Shown here: in pieces, positions 16,723 to 29,523 of the stretch | How the letters are laid out: every line of letters starts with the position of its first letter | How positions within the stretch are numbered: the first letter of the stretch is position 1 | Origin: Mansonella perstans | Lineage: Eukaryota; Nematoda; Chromadorea; Rhabditida; Onchocercidae | Direction of reading: 5' to 3' | Length of the DNA: 64,000 nucleotides | Assembly (NCBI GenBank): GCA_037074765.1 | Contig: JBAMDO010000021.1 | Span: forward strand, 132,001-196,000 | Translations under genes and position numbers: made by a program | The notes under the pieces: generated by a model | What the model saw: only the letters and a program-made list of their open reading frames with translations | What the model was told of the DNA's origin: nothing | The model's database searches: none

Positions 16723-17294
16723 TCATTTTACGATAAGGCGCGTCCGGTCCATATGTTCAATCATCTCCGGTGGCCTAAACATGTATTTGGCTGTTGGAGA
16801 ATCTATGAGGAACTGTCCTGACGTGCAATATCGACATGAAACAGTGCTTGATAATGAAATTAATAAACTCATAATGAAAGGTTTTTGATAATTTAGATGT
16901 AGGAAATGAATATCCGGAAATTTTTCACTTATACTGTTCACCAATGTAGATAACATCTTCTGGTTACTTTACCCACCAAATTGCCCATTATTTCGAGAAT
17001 TGTAGTAGCCACTTTATCTGAAGTGATAAAAATGAAATTGTAAAACAAAGTAGAAATAACTACAGGATAATGAACAAATTTCATGCCATAAATTGCGAAT
17101 GGTCGTGAAAATTATACAGAATTAAAATAAGCAAAATACTTGATAGAAGCTTTAATTAATTAATTAATAGAGCTTACTTCAAGGGATGATGATGGTTGTG
17201 ATTTGTGAACAGATGATAGATGCATACGTTTTTGCGAAGACAATCCGGAAAAACTATACGTGTTGGTAGTTGTGGGATACATGTGCTGTTGCAT
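16723..17294 (-). CDS. Unrecognised small protein, exon model incomplete
   Basis: Three exon-like pieces lie on the minus strand. The first (17294-17176) starts with ATG and reads a Ser/Gln/Thr-rich stretch, MQQHMYPTTTNTYSFSGLSS and on to QPSSSLE, then a GTAAGC donor. The second follows a CACTTCAG acceptor (from about 17024 down) and reads KVATTILEIMGNLVG before a GTAAAG donor. The third follows CGTCAG (about 16829 down) and reads QFLIDSPTAKYMFRPPE to IVK and a stop at 16723. Pieces two and three join in phase. Piece one ends in phase 0 while piece two needs phase 1, so either an exon is missing or one border is wrong. I do not recognise the protein and see no signal peptide or membrane span. 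Confidence 0.33.
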
Positions 17295-17995
17295 TATACG
17301 TACAAGAGATAAAGTGTCCAAATATCCTCGTAAACGTCAAATTAATATGGCAAAAAGTTTAGGGAAATAATAATAGACTGAGATTTATTGAGAGAAATAA
17401 TAATCGATTCAGACGTGAAGTATCATACAAATGATGCAGGATAAGCTATTGATTTATTAGAGCAATAATGTGCAGCAGGAATCAGTGCAAGTCTGTAATA
17501 AATAGGCCAGAAATTGACAAATATTCCTCAATGAGGGAAGTGGCTCGAGGGATTTGCTGTGCCCAGTGGTACCAGGTACCAAGACACCAAAACACCAACC
17601 ACCTCCCTCTTTCTCTCACTTTATTCGGTTTTCAACAAAATAGCAGATTATTAAAACCAGCACATCATTTTCTTTCAATTTCAAATTTTAAAAGAGACGA
17701 ATAGTATTGGGAGGAGCATTGACAGCGTACCGAGAATTAGTGTACTACGATTATAGTGATGACGATTGCTGTGTGCTGTGTGTAACAGATATACACTCCT
17801 ACCGCGTAGATTACACACAGTTCTGATGATGGTGTTGTAGTGTAACAGAATAGATGCTCGTATCATACATGGAAATGATAACAATGATGATGACAGCGAC
17901 AAATTTAGAATTCAATTCATATGGTTCAGTCGATAATTTCAATCAGTTAATTTATCGTTTTCTTAAACTGCCATCATTCAAGAAGATAGATATAT

Positions 17996-18025
17996 GAGAG
18001 AGAGAGAAAGAGAAAGAGAGAAAGA
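17996..18025. repeat. GA-rich microsatellite
   Basis: GAGAG units interrupted by AAAG; a second similar run lies at 18473-18508. Seen directly. Confidence 0.85.
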
Positions 18026-20104
18026 TAAATACAAATAATGTAGTTTTTACAATTTCACTCTCTAAATCTCATTTACCTCTATTCTGTATAAATTGCATGA
18101 ATTGCTTTACTTATTACTATGGTCAGTCATCAGTAATGTTCTATCTCGAGTTTATTGGGAAATTTGATCTGATCCAGATCAAATTTAAGACTTAGTAATA
18201 ACAATCTTATGCAGTGATCAGTTAGACTTTCCAATACCATCCATAAGCTTTTTAATATTTCCAAGTTATTGCTAACTACTGGTGGCTAATTATAAATTTA
18301 AATTTTAGAATGATTTTGAACGGAAAATCAACCTTAGCACTTTTTGGTATCATAAATTAGCTTCACATAAAATAAGCCTATGTATTTGAATAAATTTAAT
18401 AAACCTAAATGTGAATTCCTGAGAATATCTGAAATAATTTATTGAATAAATAGAAAATATTTTTGTTCTCATAGAGAAAGAGAGAGAGAGAGAGAAAGAA
18501 AGAAAAGACTAATTAAAAGTATTTTTTCAATCAAAGAACAAATGATCCAATATTTTTTGAATTTTTTTCTACCACTGAATAAAAACATACATTCCAGAGT
18601 ATAGGAGATAAAGAGATGTAAGACAAGAAATAACAAATTGCTATATTTCGAACATTGAACCAAGTAAATCCTATTTCTTTTACGCTATAAGATATCCAGA
18701 ATTCGAAATGTGAAATATGAAATGGAGAAATGAACGGATTAAAAGGCAAGTAGTCTTTACAAATTTTACATTTATATCTTTTTTACTCGCATTGACAAGA
18801 ATACTTTTTATTGAATAAATTATTGATGACAATAGTGTGACACTATTTTACTGTGGCATATGTTGGAGAAAAGTTTATTTTTTTTAAAACTAAAAAATTC
18901 AACTAGTTAAATTTATTAAATAAGAAATTATTTCATATAATAATACGGTATGATTTTTGGAACAGTAATAAGATCGACAGGTAAACGATAATTTTCCCAT
19001 TTTCTGATATATTGATTAAAACACAAAACATATGGAAAAAGATACATTCTATACTTGCAGTATCTATTAGAACCATTTAAATCGTATAAAGTAAAAATTG
19101 ATTTTTAATTTTAATGATTCCAATTTCTAAACTTTCATTTTTTTTGCAGTAGAAATTGTTGGAAATAAATTAATGTACTTACATCATTTATAAAATGAAA
19201 TATTTACATATTAAATTTCAAATTTAGTATTTATGGAAACAATGCATTTTAAATGGCACAATGTGCGTTCTTGCGACAAATCCGTAATAGCATTGTATGC
19301 AATAAATCAAACATTTGACTCAAACATCAAACATCTTCATGAAATTCAAATAATTTCAAAAGTTCATATTATCAATTTCCACTTCTATAAATTTTCTAAA
19401 ACTGTCATCATAATTTCCTTAAACTCGATTAAGAATTAATTTTTCATTATTGAAATAGATTAAAATATTTTTTTTTTAAATTGACAATAACTATTCTGGA
19501 ACTGTATGGCAAAAAAAAACATTTACAATTCCATTTTCGCAAAATTTTCTAATTTTAAATTTAATTAACATTTGCCAGAACATTTTTTAATTAATCCAAA
19601 AACAATCTAATCAAATTTCAAAAAAAAAGCTTTCTCTCAGCGAACTATTACAATCCTTTTTAAATGCACTCTTAACATTAAATTGATTTAAATATAGAGA
19701 TTTAGAAGCAAAATTTTTCCGGAGCTAATTAAATGCCTTTATCGTCTTTCTCTATTCTGCAAGGATAGCACTTAAATGAAAAAATTCCATAACTTTTCCA
19801 AAACAAATGGTATTAGCATTTTTTCGGATTTTCATTCGCCTGAACACCAAAAGTGAATCATTTTTTTCGTATGGCGAATATTTCTTCCCGGAAATTTATA
19901 ATTAATTTGAATCGAGATTTTTTCAAGTACTCCAGCCAGCAAAAATAATTTAAGCATTTAACAAAACATGTAAAGCTATCAATTTATTGAAATCAATCAG
20001 TGGAAATATTTTTGCACAAAATCCAAGTGCTCATTTAAAAAACAAAAGAAAACATTAATGTTTAATTTATATTAGAAGCTTACGACTTGACTAGTTATAA
20101 TTGC

Positions 20105-20530
20105 AGATGAAAAATTCGAAATCGCTTAATTGTTCACATTCTTTTCTGGCCTCAAATAATTTAAAAAAAAATCTCATCTTGGAAAAATCCAAAATTGCTT
20201 AATTTTTCACAACCCCTTATGGCTTTAAATAATTTAAAAAAAAAAAATAATTTGCCATAATTGTTCATAATTCATTTGTCACAATTCCGAATCAGAAATT
20301 GTTTCCTTTCGGAAAAATCTAAAACTGTTTAATTGTTCACATTTCTTTATGTCTTGAATAATTAAAAAAAAAAAAAAAAAAAAAAACAAATGATTTGCCA
20401 CAATTGTAATTTGCCGCAATTAACTGATCACAATTGCGAATCAGAAATTGTCGCTTTTTGGAAAAATCCAAAATTGCTTAATTGTTCACATTGCTTCATT
20501 GGCTTCATATAATTGTAAAAAATAATTTAA
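20105..20530. repeat. Degenerate tandem array, four copies
   Basis: Units beginning near 20112, 20179, 20310 and 20459 share AAAATTGCTTAATTGTTCAC, followed by a CTT-TGGCTT-AATAATT piece and an A run. The two later copies also share CAATTGCGAATCAGAAATTG-type flanks. Unit length varies from about 70 to 150 bp, mostly through the A runs. No coding potential. Confidence 0.7.
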
Positions 20531-20888
20531 AAAAGATATTTATCCACGAAGATGAATGAAATTTGTGAAAACAATTGAATGGAAATGATTAAAATATTCA
20601 CTACAGATGTTGCTGTGGCATATTTTAGTTAGTAATCCTTCTTTATAATTGCCTCTTTAAAAAAAATTTTGAAATTTGATGAAATGTAAAAGTTACTTTT
20701 CAATTCAAAATATTCTTTAGCAATTTTTGTTCTTCTTCTCTACTTCTTTACACAAAAAAAGAAAAATTTTGCAAAAATATGGAAAATATTTGATTCAGTT
20801 AGACAATCAAAACTTAACAATTTTCACCGCAATACAATTGTAATTTGATTGATGCAAACTGGTCAGAAATTGCCGCAGAGCTCAAATT

Positions 20889-23800
20889 TTAATTCTTACT
20901 TTCCTGATAGATCCACCATAATGCTGCAAACAAATCAGCTGCAACAATTTCACCAGCATTATCACTCACCAAATGTAGCACCGTAATTGCATCCTAAAAT
21001 TTTCTCACTTTTAATTTCCATTTCTTTTAATTACTAAAATGTTATGAGTTTTTCAAATAATTTGCATACGACAAATGTGAGAGAATTTCCCATGGAAAAA
21101 TTAAATCAAATGTTATTAATATCTTACTAATGATATCGATCCTCTTCTCCCATCCGTAATCATAGATTTCCCAATAGAAATTGTAATTATATTATTTTCA
21201 TTAGCATAGCAAACTGTTAATGCTTATCAGAAAATAATCAGTACTGCTTCATTTTTTAAATCAATTGTTTGCCATATGTTATCAGCAGAAACTTTCTAAT
21301 CGCTACTAAAAAAAAAAATGAACTATTAAAAATGAACAATTCAAATATGCATCAAAAATATAAACCTTTCCGGCTGAATTACGAAGAAAACAGTCAAGTT
21401 CTTCGTCTGTTGATTCAATACTGTGAAAAGTCTGAAAAATACATACATTGCTAAATTTAGTTTAGATCACATCCATCAAAAAGAAAATGAAAAAAGTTGG
21501 CCTTCAAAGAAACTTGTTCTTTTAGGAACTAATATCTTAATTTAATTAATATAACTTATGAATATATTTTGAGCAGTGCTGATCAGAATAAGCAAATCTT
21601 TTTGCATCACATCGAATCCAAAAAAAAAGATGTCAAGAGAAGCATACCAAATAAGAAGACACAAAATTTCTGGAATATCTCGGAATAACAGTTATTATTA
21701 TCCAATATGCTAGATTAAGAACTGTTAAAAGACCCAAAATGATCAACCAAAACCACAAAGCAAGAAAGATTTTCTCATTAAACATATTTATCATTAGAAC
21801 ACATTGAACAGTTTTCCGATTTGTACTAGCAATTTCACGAATTATCACATCACAAAAGGTGACCTAAAATAAATAATAAAGTATAGCGAAGATGAAAAGA
21901 AATTCAAATTAAAATTACATTAAAACATTTTTAAAATTCTTGTCTATATTATCAATTTTTAGATCATATTTTTAAATAACACAAAAATTTGACAGCCCTG
22001 AAATGATTCATTAAAATGGATTTTCTTAAGTTCAAAATGGATTTCAAAAAATTTGAAATGTTTAAAGTACGTATGCATGCATAACGAACCCTTGGAAATT
22101 TTCCACTCGTAGACCATTCTCTACCGTGGACTAAATCACTGAGTACACCAAAACCCCATAAATGATAATGCATACCAAGAAAACAGTTCATCATGTAAAA
22201 TTGCAATATAATATTGAACACATTCAAACATTTGCAAAATAAATATAACACCGTAAGATAAATTTTTCGAAGTGGTACTAAAAAAGGGAAAAAAGTTTTA
22301 ATTCCATTAAAATTTATTTCCGATCTTCTACAGTTCAAAAAACAAAAACAAAATGTAAAAAGAAAATATCAAAAGCTAAAATATTTAAAAAATTTTTTTT
22401 TTTTTGTTTTTTTAGACAACAAATATTTGACAGTTTGTTAAAATGTTTTCAAATTTCTCCAAGTTATAATAAATTTCGAAAATTTTGAATATTTAAATGC
22501 TTAACACAAATCATTGGAAATTTCCACACTCATACACCATTCTTTCCTACCGCGAATTAAATCATTGAATGCTTCAAAACTTCATAAATGATACTGTATG
22601 CTACGAAAATGATTTATATTTTTAACTTTCATAAGTTTTTTTAATGATTTTATTTAAACGTGCTTTCACATAATTCTTTCGGATTTTTCCCGACACTAAT
22701 TAGTATATCAAATAACTGTACAGTAATGTTGTAAAAAGAAAAAAAACGTGAACGAACTATTCTAGCAGTTAATTGAATAGAGTCGGAAAAGGAAATCCGA
22801 AATGTAAATTTCCTGCATAAAGTATTTTAAGTTAAAATATTTGTTAGATATTATCCAAATAAAGTCATCGCTTTATTCCATTATTCTCTTAGCATGCCAT
22901 TTTTAAATTCTCTCATTGTTAATTTTTATTTTATCTTTCTCTCTCTCTATGGAACGCAGAGAAATTTGTAATGTTCATAATTTAAATAATTTATTATTCG
23001 ATCCGTCTATTCAATTCATACTTAAACATTTGCTTACCCATTAACTTTGCATATTGATTTTTCCTTCGGTTAAAATCCATTACATAAACGATGTGTTCCG
23101 CTTGCGCGAATGAATTTTGCTGATTTTCCAATTTCTCCAATTGATCAATTAATAGATGATTAAATTTATGAAAATTGAAAATTTTTACCTTTTTCAAGTA
23201 TCGTTTCTTATCCACTCTTTTGGTCAAAAATGCTGCATCAATAAGTGCTTGTATATTTAATCCTAAAAATACAAGCAATCGTTATTGTCCTAGAAATTAA
23301 TTTATTAATTGTAATTATTATTAATAGGGAAACTGGAAAAAAATCGATATTACTATCTTTCAGCGTTTTATTGTACGGAATAATAAAAATGCCTATTCGC
23401 TTACCTGTTCGCCAATTGAACATTGTCCAAATGGTCCGCGGTACGAAAAATAACATTGCTTGCAAGATGAGAATGAACGGTACCCACTGATAGTATTGTA
23501 TTTGATATTGATTACGTTGATTCATATCCTAAAATACATGCTACATAAAAAAACTGAGCAACAGATGACGTATTCATTCACGCAATATATCAAGTAGAAC
23601 TTAATATTATTCGATGAATTCGTCATAATTTGTGAAATACAAACAAAAATTTGATTCGTTTTAATTTCACATTTTTATATGTTGAATATGTAAATTACCG
23701 TAGGTATATCATCTGTGAATGGTACAAAATAAGTATTTTCAACGAAGCAAAAATTTTCAATATATTGTTCCCAGCCATCCTGAAAAAAAAAGAAATGATT

Positions 23801-24642
23801 TGTTATCTAATTATTAAATTAGAAAATGATAGGAGAGTGAAAAAAATTTCATCAGTCTTAAACTAGCAAAATCTCAGTGAATCAGATCAATCTTTATGAG
23901 CTTTCCAATAAATTAGATTGAAATGATGAAAAGTTTCTAAGCTATATAAATTCCGAAAAAAAAAAAAACATTTTTGCAGGTAATAAATATTCTCAAGTAA
24001 TAAATGCTAAATAAAATGATGTAAAATTTAAAAATTTTGGAAATTTGTCATTTATTAATCTAAGATAGAGTAATTGCGGAAAAAGCACGGATCATTTAAA
24101 TAAGCATGAAATAGTATGGATCAGTATAGATGCATGGGGCATCTGTACAAAAGACCATTTTTTTAAATCATGATCAAATTAATAGATATTAATGGACAAA
24201 TTCATTTTTATCTATAATGTCTAGAGTTCAGTAAACCACAGAACCTGAAATTCAGCTGGTAGCCAGCACTGTAATGGTTCTCCGACATACTGTTTTGCAG
24301 CAACAGTTATTGCACAAATTAAAAGCATAATATTTGTAAGCAAATAATTACATCTGTCCACCACATCATCATCATAGTTTGGTTTGAAATTTTTTGCAAA
24401 ATATTTGTCTAAAAAGTTTGCATCAATTTCAAATTTCTCTTTTAGTCCAACAGTTTGATTTTCTAAATTTAATATTGAAGATAAAAAAAAAGAAAAACGC
24501 AAAAATTGAACTAATCAGCTAATACATATTTGATAAATAAATCTGATAAACAAAGTAAGCAATGAATTTAAAATTTTCAAATTTCATCAACGATAGATGG
24601 AAAAAGAAAAAATTAACAAAACTCACTGAAACGTTGAATCAT
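20889..24642 (-). CDS. Innexin (gap-junction protein)
   Basis: Exons that join in phase: 24642-24627, 24462-24245, 23779-23699, 23528-23405, 23262-23038, 22277-22090, 21863-21648, 21431-21366, 20993-20889. They give 412 residues, or 389 if an in-frame 69-nt intron (23188-23120) is removed. Innexins form four-span gap-junction or hemichannel subunits. Signatures: QYVGEPLQCWLPAEF at the first span and loop, GWEQYIENFCFVENTYF, the family motif YYQWVPF, HGREWSTSGKFPRVTFCDV and VQCVLMINMFNEK. The two conserved cysteines of each extracellular loop are present (QCW/NFC and TFC/VQC). The amino end is longer and more hydrophilic than usual, and exon 1 is only five codons plus one base from a Met at 24642; an open frame continues upstream, so the start is uncertain. 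The carboxy tail is short. It cannot be matched to a named paralogue by eye. Confidence 0.92.
22425..22625 (-). pseudogene. Decayed tandem copy of an innexin exon
   Basis: This intron segment is a degenerate direct copy of 21990-22205, which covers the 3' half of the innexin exon 22277-22090 and its downstream intron edge. Shared plus-strand strings include TGGAAATTT-CCAC, ACCATTCT-TACCG, ATAAATGATA-TG and GACAG at the far end. Translated on the minus strand it still shows traces such as SFMKF, RGRKEW-like and EISN pieces, but it is full of stops and frameshifts. It cannot be a functional alternative exon. Confidence 0.65.
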
Positions 24643-27600
24643 ACTGTAGAGATTCTGAGTGGAGCAATGAAATATATCTTTCTGTGTAATATTCTGGAGA
24701 TAAAACAGAAACAAATTTAAGTTTGACAAATTACTATTTTGAACTAAATTTAAATTGCAATAGTAAATTATGCAAATAAGTATAAACAACAAACAGATGG
24801 TAAAGTTGTAAACAAAAAATCTGCAAACAATACATTTAATCAATTAATGAAGATCAATATTCAGTGTTCAGTGAGAAAATTTGCATCAATTAATTTAATG
24901 AAACCTAATTTAAAAATTCAATTTTAAGAGAAAAAGAAACCCAATTCGTTTGTGATTTTTAATCCTTACTAATAACAAAAAATTTTTGAATTGCAGCTGT
25001 AAATTTCAGCAGCAATTCAGTTTCTCGTCCGATCACTGAAGAAACCACCAGATGTACAAAGAGATAATAGCACAGTGATAAGCACACTTTCCCTTAGCGT
25101 CATCATGACAAATTTTAATCACATCACACAAGCATGAAATGCTTTCGAAATATCGCTAAAAAATTGAGACCTTAAAAATCCCCGAAGAGCTGTGAAAAGC
25201 TTACGGTATTCTTGAGAAAATTTTTTTTAAATGAATATGGATTTATAATTAGCTAGCTATTTATATATTTACCTTTGATCTTGATAATTTTTTTCGTTAA
25301 AACATTCCAGTTATCTTGTATCTTGTCAAAGTTGATCTTTTTATACAATATTGTCAATTTTAAGTCATTTTGAAAGTATGAAAGATGTCAGTGAGCCTAG
25401 CAATATTTGCAGGCACAAAGTTCAGCACAATTGAAACTTTCTTTCGGTAGAAGGAAGATGATTAGTTAGGAACAAGAAAATAAAGGTTGATCTCCAAGAT
25501 CGATCACGTAAAATGCGTTGCCTCTTAAAATTCGATAAAATAAAGCAATTCAAGATATACTATTTGTCTTGGTAGCAAAATTGCAAATTAATTAATTATT
25601 TAGTTAATTAATTATCGAATTGAAAAACTTAATCATTTTCCATTAATTTTAAATCCATAATTCTTTTGCCTGTATAAATGGAATTCATTATGGATTTTTA
25701 ATGCTAATTTATTTTAAAGCAAAGGAAATGTTAGATAAGAATATTGTGTCAATTTTTTTGGAACCCAAAAAAAACTTTGCTCAAGTACTATTCAATAGTT
25801 TCAATATCAGTATGATGATACCCACAGTTTCGATCACAGTGCGATGATATAAATTCAGCTTAGAACAGAAAGGTTGCCGTTTGTAGTAAAAGGAGCTAAA
25901 AAGGATTAATCAGTAGAAGGTCATTTTATTAATTTTTTTTTTTGCATTTGATTAAATTTGTCAAATTTTTGGCCAAAAACCGAACCATTCCTTCTCATCC
26001 AATCAGCAAAACTGCAAGTCTAAATATTCGATCTTTTTTTTATTTTATTAAATATCGAAATATTGCTTCAAATATTGTATCCAGAGATTTCGCGAATACG
26101 TTTCTCACAATAAAATAAACATTAAAATAACACTGAAATGTCATATTATATCATCAGCAAACAATTATTTAACTTTTATATTTGTTGTTTTCTTTTTTTT
26201 CTTCTAATAATTACAACCAGCTAAAAGTGGTCAGCAGCGCAGGTTATTCGTGATTATTTCTAGCAATTACTTCATCAGATGCAAATTTTTTTAGAAAATG
26301 CATTTTATTGTACTTTTAAGATTAGATATTAGATAAAAAAAAATTCTTAAATTATGCCTTGAAGATAATCAATAATTTTGGGGATCAAGCAAAATTCATC
26401 ATTATCATCATCATCACTATCATCATCATTATTATCATTATCATCATCATCGTGCAAGGAAATATGATAGTTAAAGCTTCGTCATTCGTAAAAAAACATT
26501 TTTTTCTGTAGTAATCTTTTTTTAGTTTTTAAAATATATATTTGTATTTGTTAAACCTTAAAATTGATCGGAAATTATTTCATTAGGAATAAAGACATTA
26601 TATTTTTAAATTGACACTAATCTTGAATTAAAAATTGAAATTAAAAGATTTTTATGTACGATGCACGTAATAAAGCCAAGCTGTTTAATATCCATAAAAA
26701 GGCTAACAGAAAATTTTTTTTCAATTTTTGCAATAAGTTTTTTTTTTTTATAAAAAAAGATTGCAAAAGGAATTTTGATTTTTAAATTTATAATTGCTGA
26801 AAAAGTTTTAGTTTTAGTAATAGTTGACAAATTTTGTTAGTTGTTAATATGTCGCATCTTTTCACAATCATTTCGAATCCACTCCATTAATCTTGCTAAA
26901 TTAAGTAAGCCATAAATGGACATAATAATAATTAATTGATTGGAAAGGTCTTAAAAGGAAAAATTGCTGTTTAGCAGAAGGAGAGAGATGGAGAGGAAAA
27001 ACAACCAGTTTGGAATCAAAAAAAAAGCCGAAATTGAAAAAAGAAATATAAATGTAAGTTTAATAGATGAAAGTTTTCCGCATCAAATATTACAAGTAAT
27101 TATCAACTTTTCTTCAGGTAAGTGACATGTGAAACAAAATGTTATTATTTCGCATGACCGGTTTGAAAAGAATTTTGCATGCGTTATCTTAGCACAAACA
27201 GTCAATATTTGTCATCAAATGAAATAAATCATGAAAAACTCGGATAAAAATATCATTATTATGGGAGAACAAAAATGATACAAGGAAGAAAACAAATCAG
27301 TGACACCTATCATCCAAAAATGTATTGTTTCATCATGACAGCATCAATTATTTGTTTCGAAAAAAAGATCATTAAATTTCTAAATTTTAAGTTCCCCGAA
27401 AAAATTTTTGCTGATCCACTTTTGTTTCGGTTCCAGTCATTATTGATTGTTAATCTTTTTTATCCCGCATCAATTTTCCTGAAAGATACAATCGTTTCAA
27501 CGATTCAATCCCTGGTCATTTATTTAATATTTTGAGATGTCAATTTTTGAAGTGTGCTTTGTTTTTATTTTTAACCACAAAATACAAATTTTTTAAAATA

Positions 27601-27804
27601 TTTTTGGATATTTTTGTATGGAATCTTCCTTTCAGATTTTTACGATAATATGCTTATTTTTTACGCGCCGTTTTGACACCTATATAACCTTTGTATTTAA
27701 TACTTAAATGCAAATCGTAAAAGTAATTACAATAAGAAATCTTCGAGTAACTTTCAAATTCTTATTTTCCAGTGAATTAGACAAAATATTCGTTCAACTG
27801 TAGC
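24643..27804. other. Gene-free stretch with a trinucleotide microsatellite
   Basis: No exon chain is seen on either strand. It holds the innexin 5' side at its left end and the collagen promoter at its right end. A CTTATTTTCCAG at 27761-27772, 32 nt before the collagen ATG, is a likely spliced-leader or leader-intron acceptor. The open frame 27275-27535 has no splice partner or motif. Confidence 0.45.
26397..26452. repeat. (ATC)n microsatellite
   Basis: About 18 trinucleotide units, mostly CAT/ATC with a few ATT variants, on the plus strand. Seen directly. Confidence 0.9.
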
Positions 27805-29523
27805 ATGGGTCTTCTCATAAATGTCAGTATAGCAAGTATCATTTCCGGAATAGTTATATCAATATGTATTATTGTTGCATTTCAAATGATTAATGATTTA
27901 AATTTATTGTACGATGAAATTATGAGCGATACGAAAGTAATCAAGGTAATTAAATGATGCTTTTTCTTGAAATTTTCTTCATAATTACAAAGAAATACAA
28001 ATGATTATCGAAAAAGAAACCAAATAAATTATAAATTCACTTTGTCAAATATTCACTGAAAATATTCACTTTTTGTCACAAAAATCAGATCAATCAAATC
28101 ATTTCATTTTCTTTTCTTGATTTTCAAATTGGCTAAAGAAAAGTTATATGCATTCGGTAGAGAGAAAAATTTTAAATTTCTTGTTACGCATAAAATTCTC
28201 CATATTCATGAACAGTAACATTGTGGATGTTAATTAATGAAATCTTTTCAAATTAGAAGATTTAAAAACATTGAAAAAATGATGACCAAAGGATACGTAG
28301 ATTGATAAATTAATTTTGTTAAATTTAAAGGTTATTAATGAGAATGCATGGAATAAAATGGTGCAGTTACGAGAGCAGAGGGCAACCGGAAGAAACGATA
28401 AAACTCAACCGATTCAATTCTTCTTGCATCATAACCTGAGAACAAAACGATCACATATTCCGCAGCAGTGTAGTATGATCAAAATTTCTGCAACAATTCA
28501 TTTTTTTTTTTTTTTGTTTAGTAGATTATTCAAAAATAATGAATGATTTCACACATAATCATTGTAATGAAAATGGAATTAGTTTTCGATAATTTCGCAT
28601 TGAAATTTCAGAATGCGGTCAGAGCCCAAAGAATTGCCCACCTGGTAATCAAGGCCCACAAGGCGAAAAAGGCGAACCAGGAGGTCAACTTTGCTTCTTT
28701 ATTATAAGACAGGCTACTTTCTCTTTGTGTTAATAGTCAGGATGTTTATATAGGTTATCAGTTCTAATAATTTCATGCAATATTCATCAATTCTGTTATA
28801 GAACCAGGTGAACCAGGCAAAACGGGTCTTCCGGGTGTCGCTGGTATTGTCGCTGTTCTAAGTTCACCTGAAGCAGGCTGTGTTCAGTGCCCAGCTGGAC
28901 CAAGTGGACCACGAGGTCCAGATGGACAGCCAGGTGAAGTTGGCTTACCAGGACCACCTGGGCTTCCTGGAATGCAAGGCAGAAATGGAGTACCAGGGCC
29001 ACCAGGTTTACCTGGTGATGTCGGCGAACTAGGTAATTTCATATTTTTAAAAAGAACTGTGCAAATGCATATGTTGAAAACTACAAATAAAGTTTGCAGG
29101 AAATCAAGGTCAACCGGGAATTGATGGCGTGCCAGGAAAAAGCAATATAAGGTATATCCCAAATCCCGGTGATAAAGGTATAGCTGGTCAACCTGGAAGA
29201 CCTGGAAAGCAAGGAGAAGATGGAAGAAATGGTTTTCCTGGAAGTCATGGTGAAATCGGAGCTCCCGGGCCAGAAGGCTTACCTGGAATTGCAGGTCCAC
29301 CAGGCTTACCAGGAAGAGTAAGTTTTTTGTGTAAGGAAAAATATAGGAAGCTCCGGGACTGTCATTGATAAAATTCAAATTAAACAAAATATTGAGAATT
29401 TCAAGAAGTCGTCTTTTCATTAAATTTATTACTGTTTTTAAAAAAAATGGAAAATTTCAGCAAGGAGAGCCTGGACTACCTGGATCTAAAATATACTACT
29501 GCTCATGCTCAGTACGACAGTAA
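27805..29523 (+). CDS. Nematode cuticle collagen
   Basis: Six exons in phase give 288 residues: 27805-27945, 28331-28472, 28612-28683, 28802-29032, 29100-29317, 29461-29523. Layout is the standard cuticle-collagen order. An amino-terminal membrane/signal segment ([19 protein letters not shown]) is followed by [16 protein letters not shown] subtilisin-type cleavage site RTKR is near residue 87, then a Cys cluster ([12 protein letters not shown], residues 92-103). A first Gly-X-Y block is broken by a non-helical segment with AGCVQC. Two longer Gly-X-Y blocks are separated around [13 protein letters not shown], and a Cys-containing tail ends YYCSCSVRQ. Such proteins are secreted by the hypodermis, cleaved and disulphide- and tyrosine-cross-linked into the cuticle. 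For exon 2 the GTATGA donor at 28473, not the earlier GTAGTA, keeps the frame. Subfamily not determined. Confidence 0.93.

Larger units (their letters stand above)
17295..20888. other. Gene-free stretch with simple repeats
   Basis: The first 600 bases (17460-17900) are less AT-rich and could be promoter for the minus-strand gene at 16.7-17.3 kb. They contain CA/TG-rich runs. The rest is AT-rich with GA microsatellites and a degenerate tandem array near 20.1-20.5 kb, listed separately. No exon chain is seen. Confidence 0.45.

Noticed and set aside
28470..28480. GTAGTA donor for collagen exon 2
   Set aside because: It would create a stop at the junction; the GTATGA donor at 28473 restores the expected Cys-cluster sequence.
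28796..29420. Minus-strand open frames of up to 178 codons over the collagen gene
   Set aside because: They are antisense shadows of Gly-X-Y coding sequence (His/Leu/Val/Pro-rich), opposite to well-spliced collagen exons.
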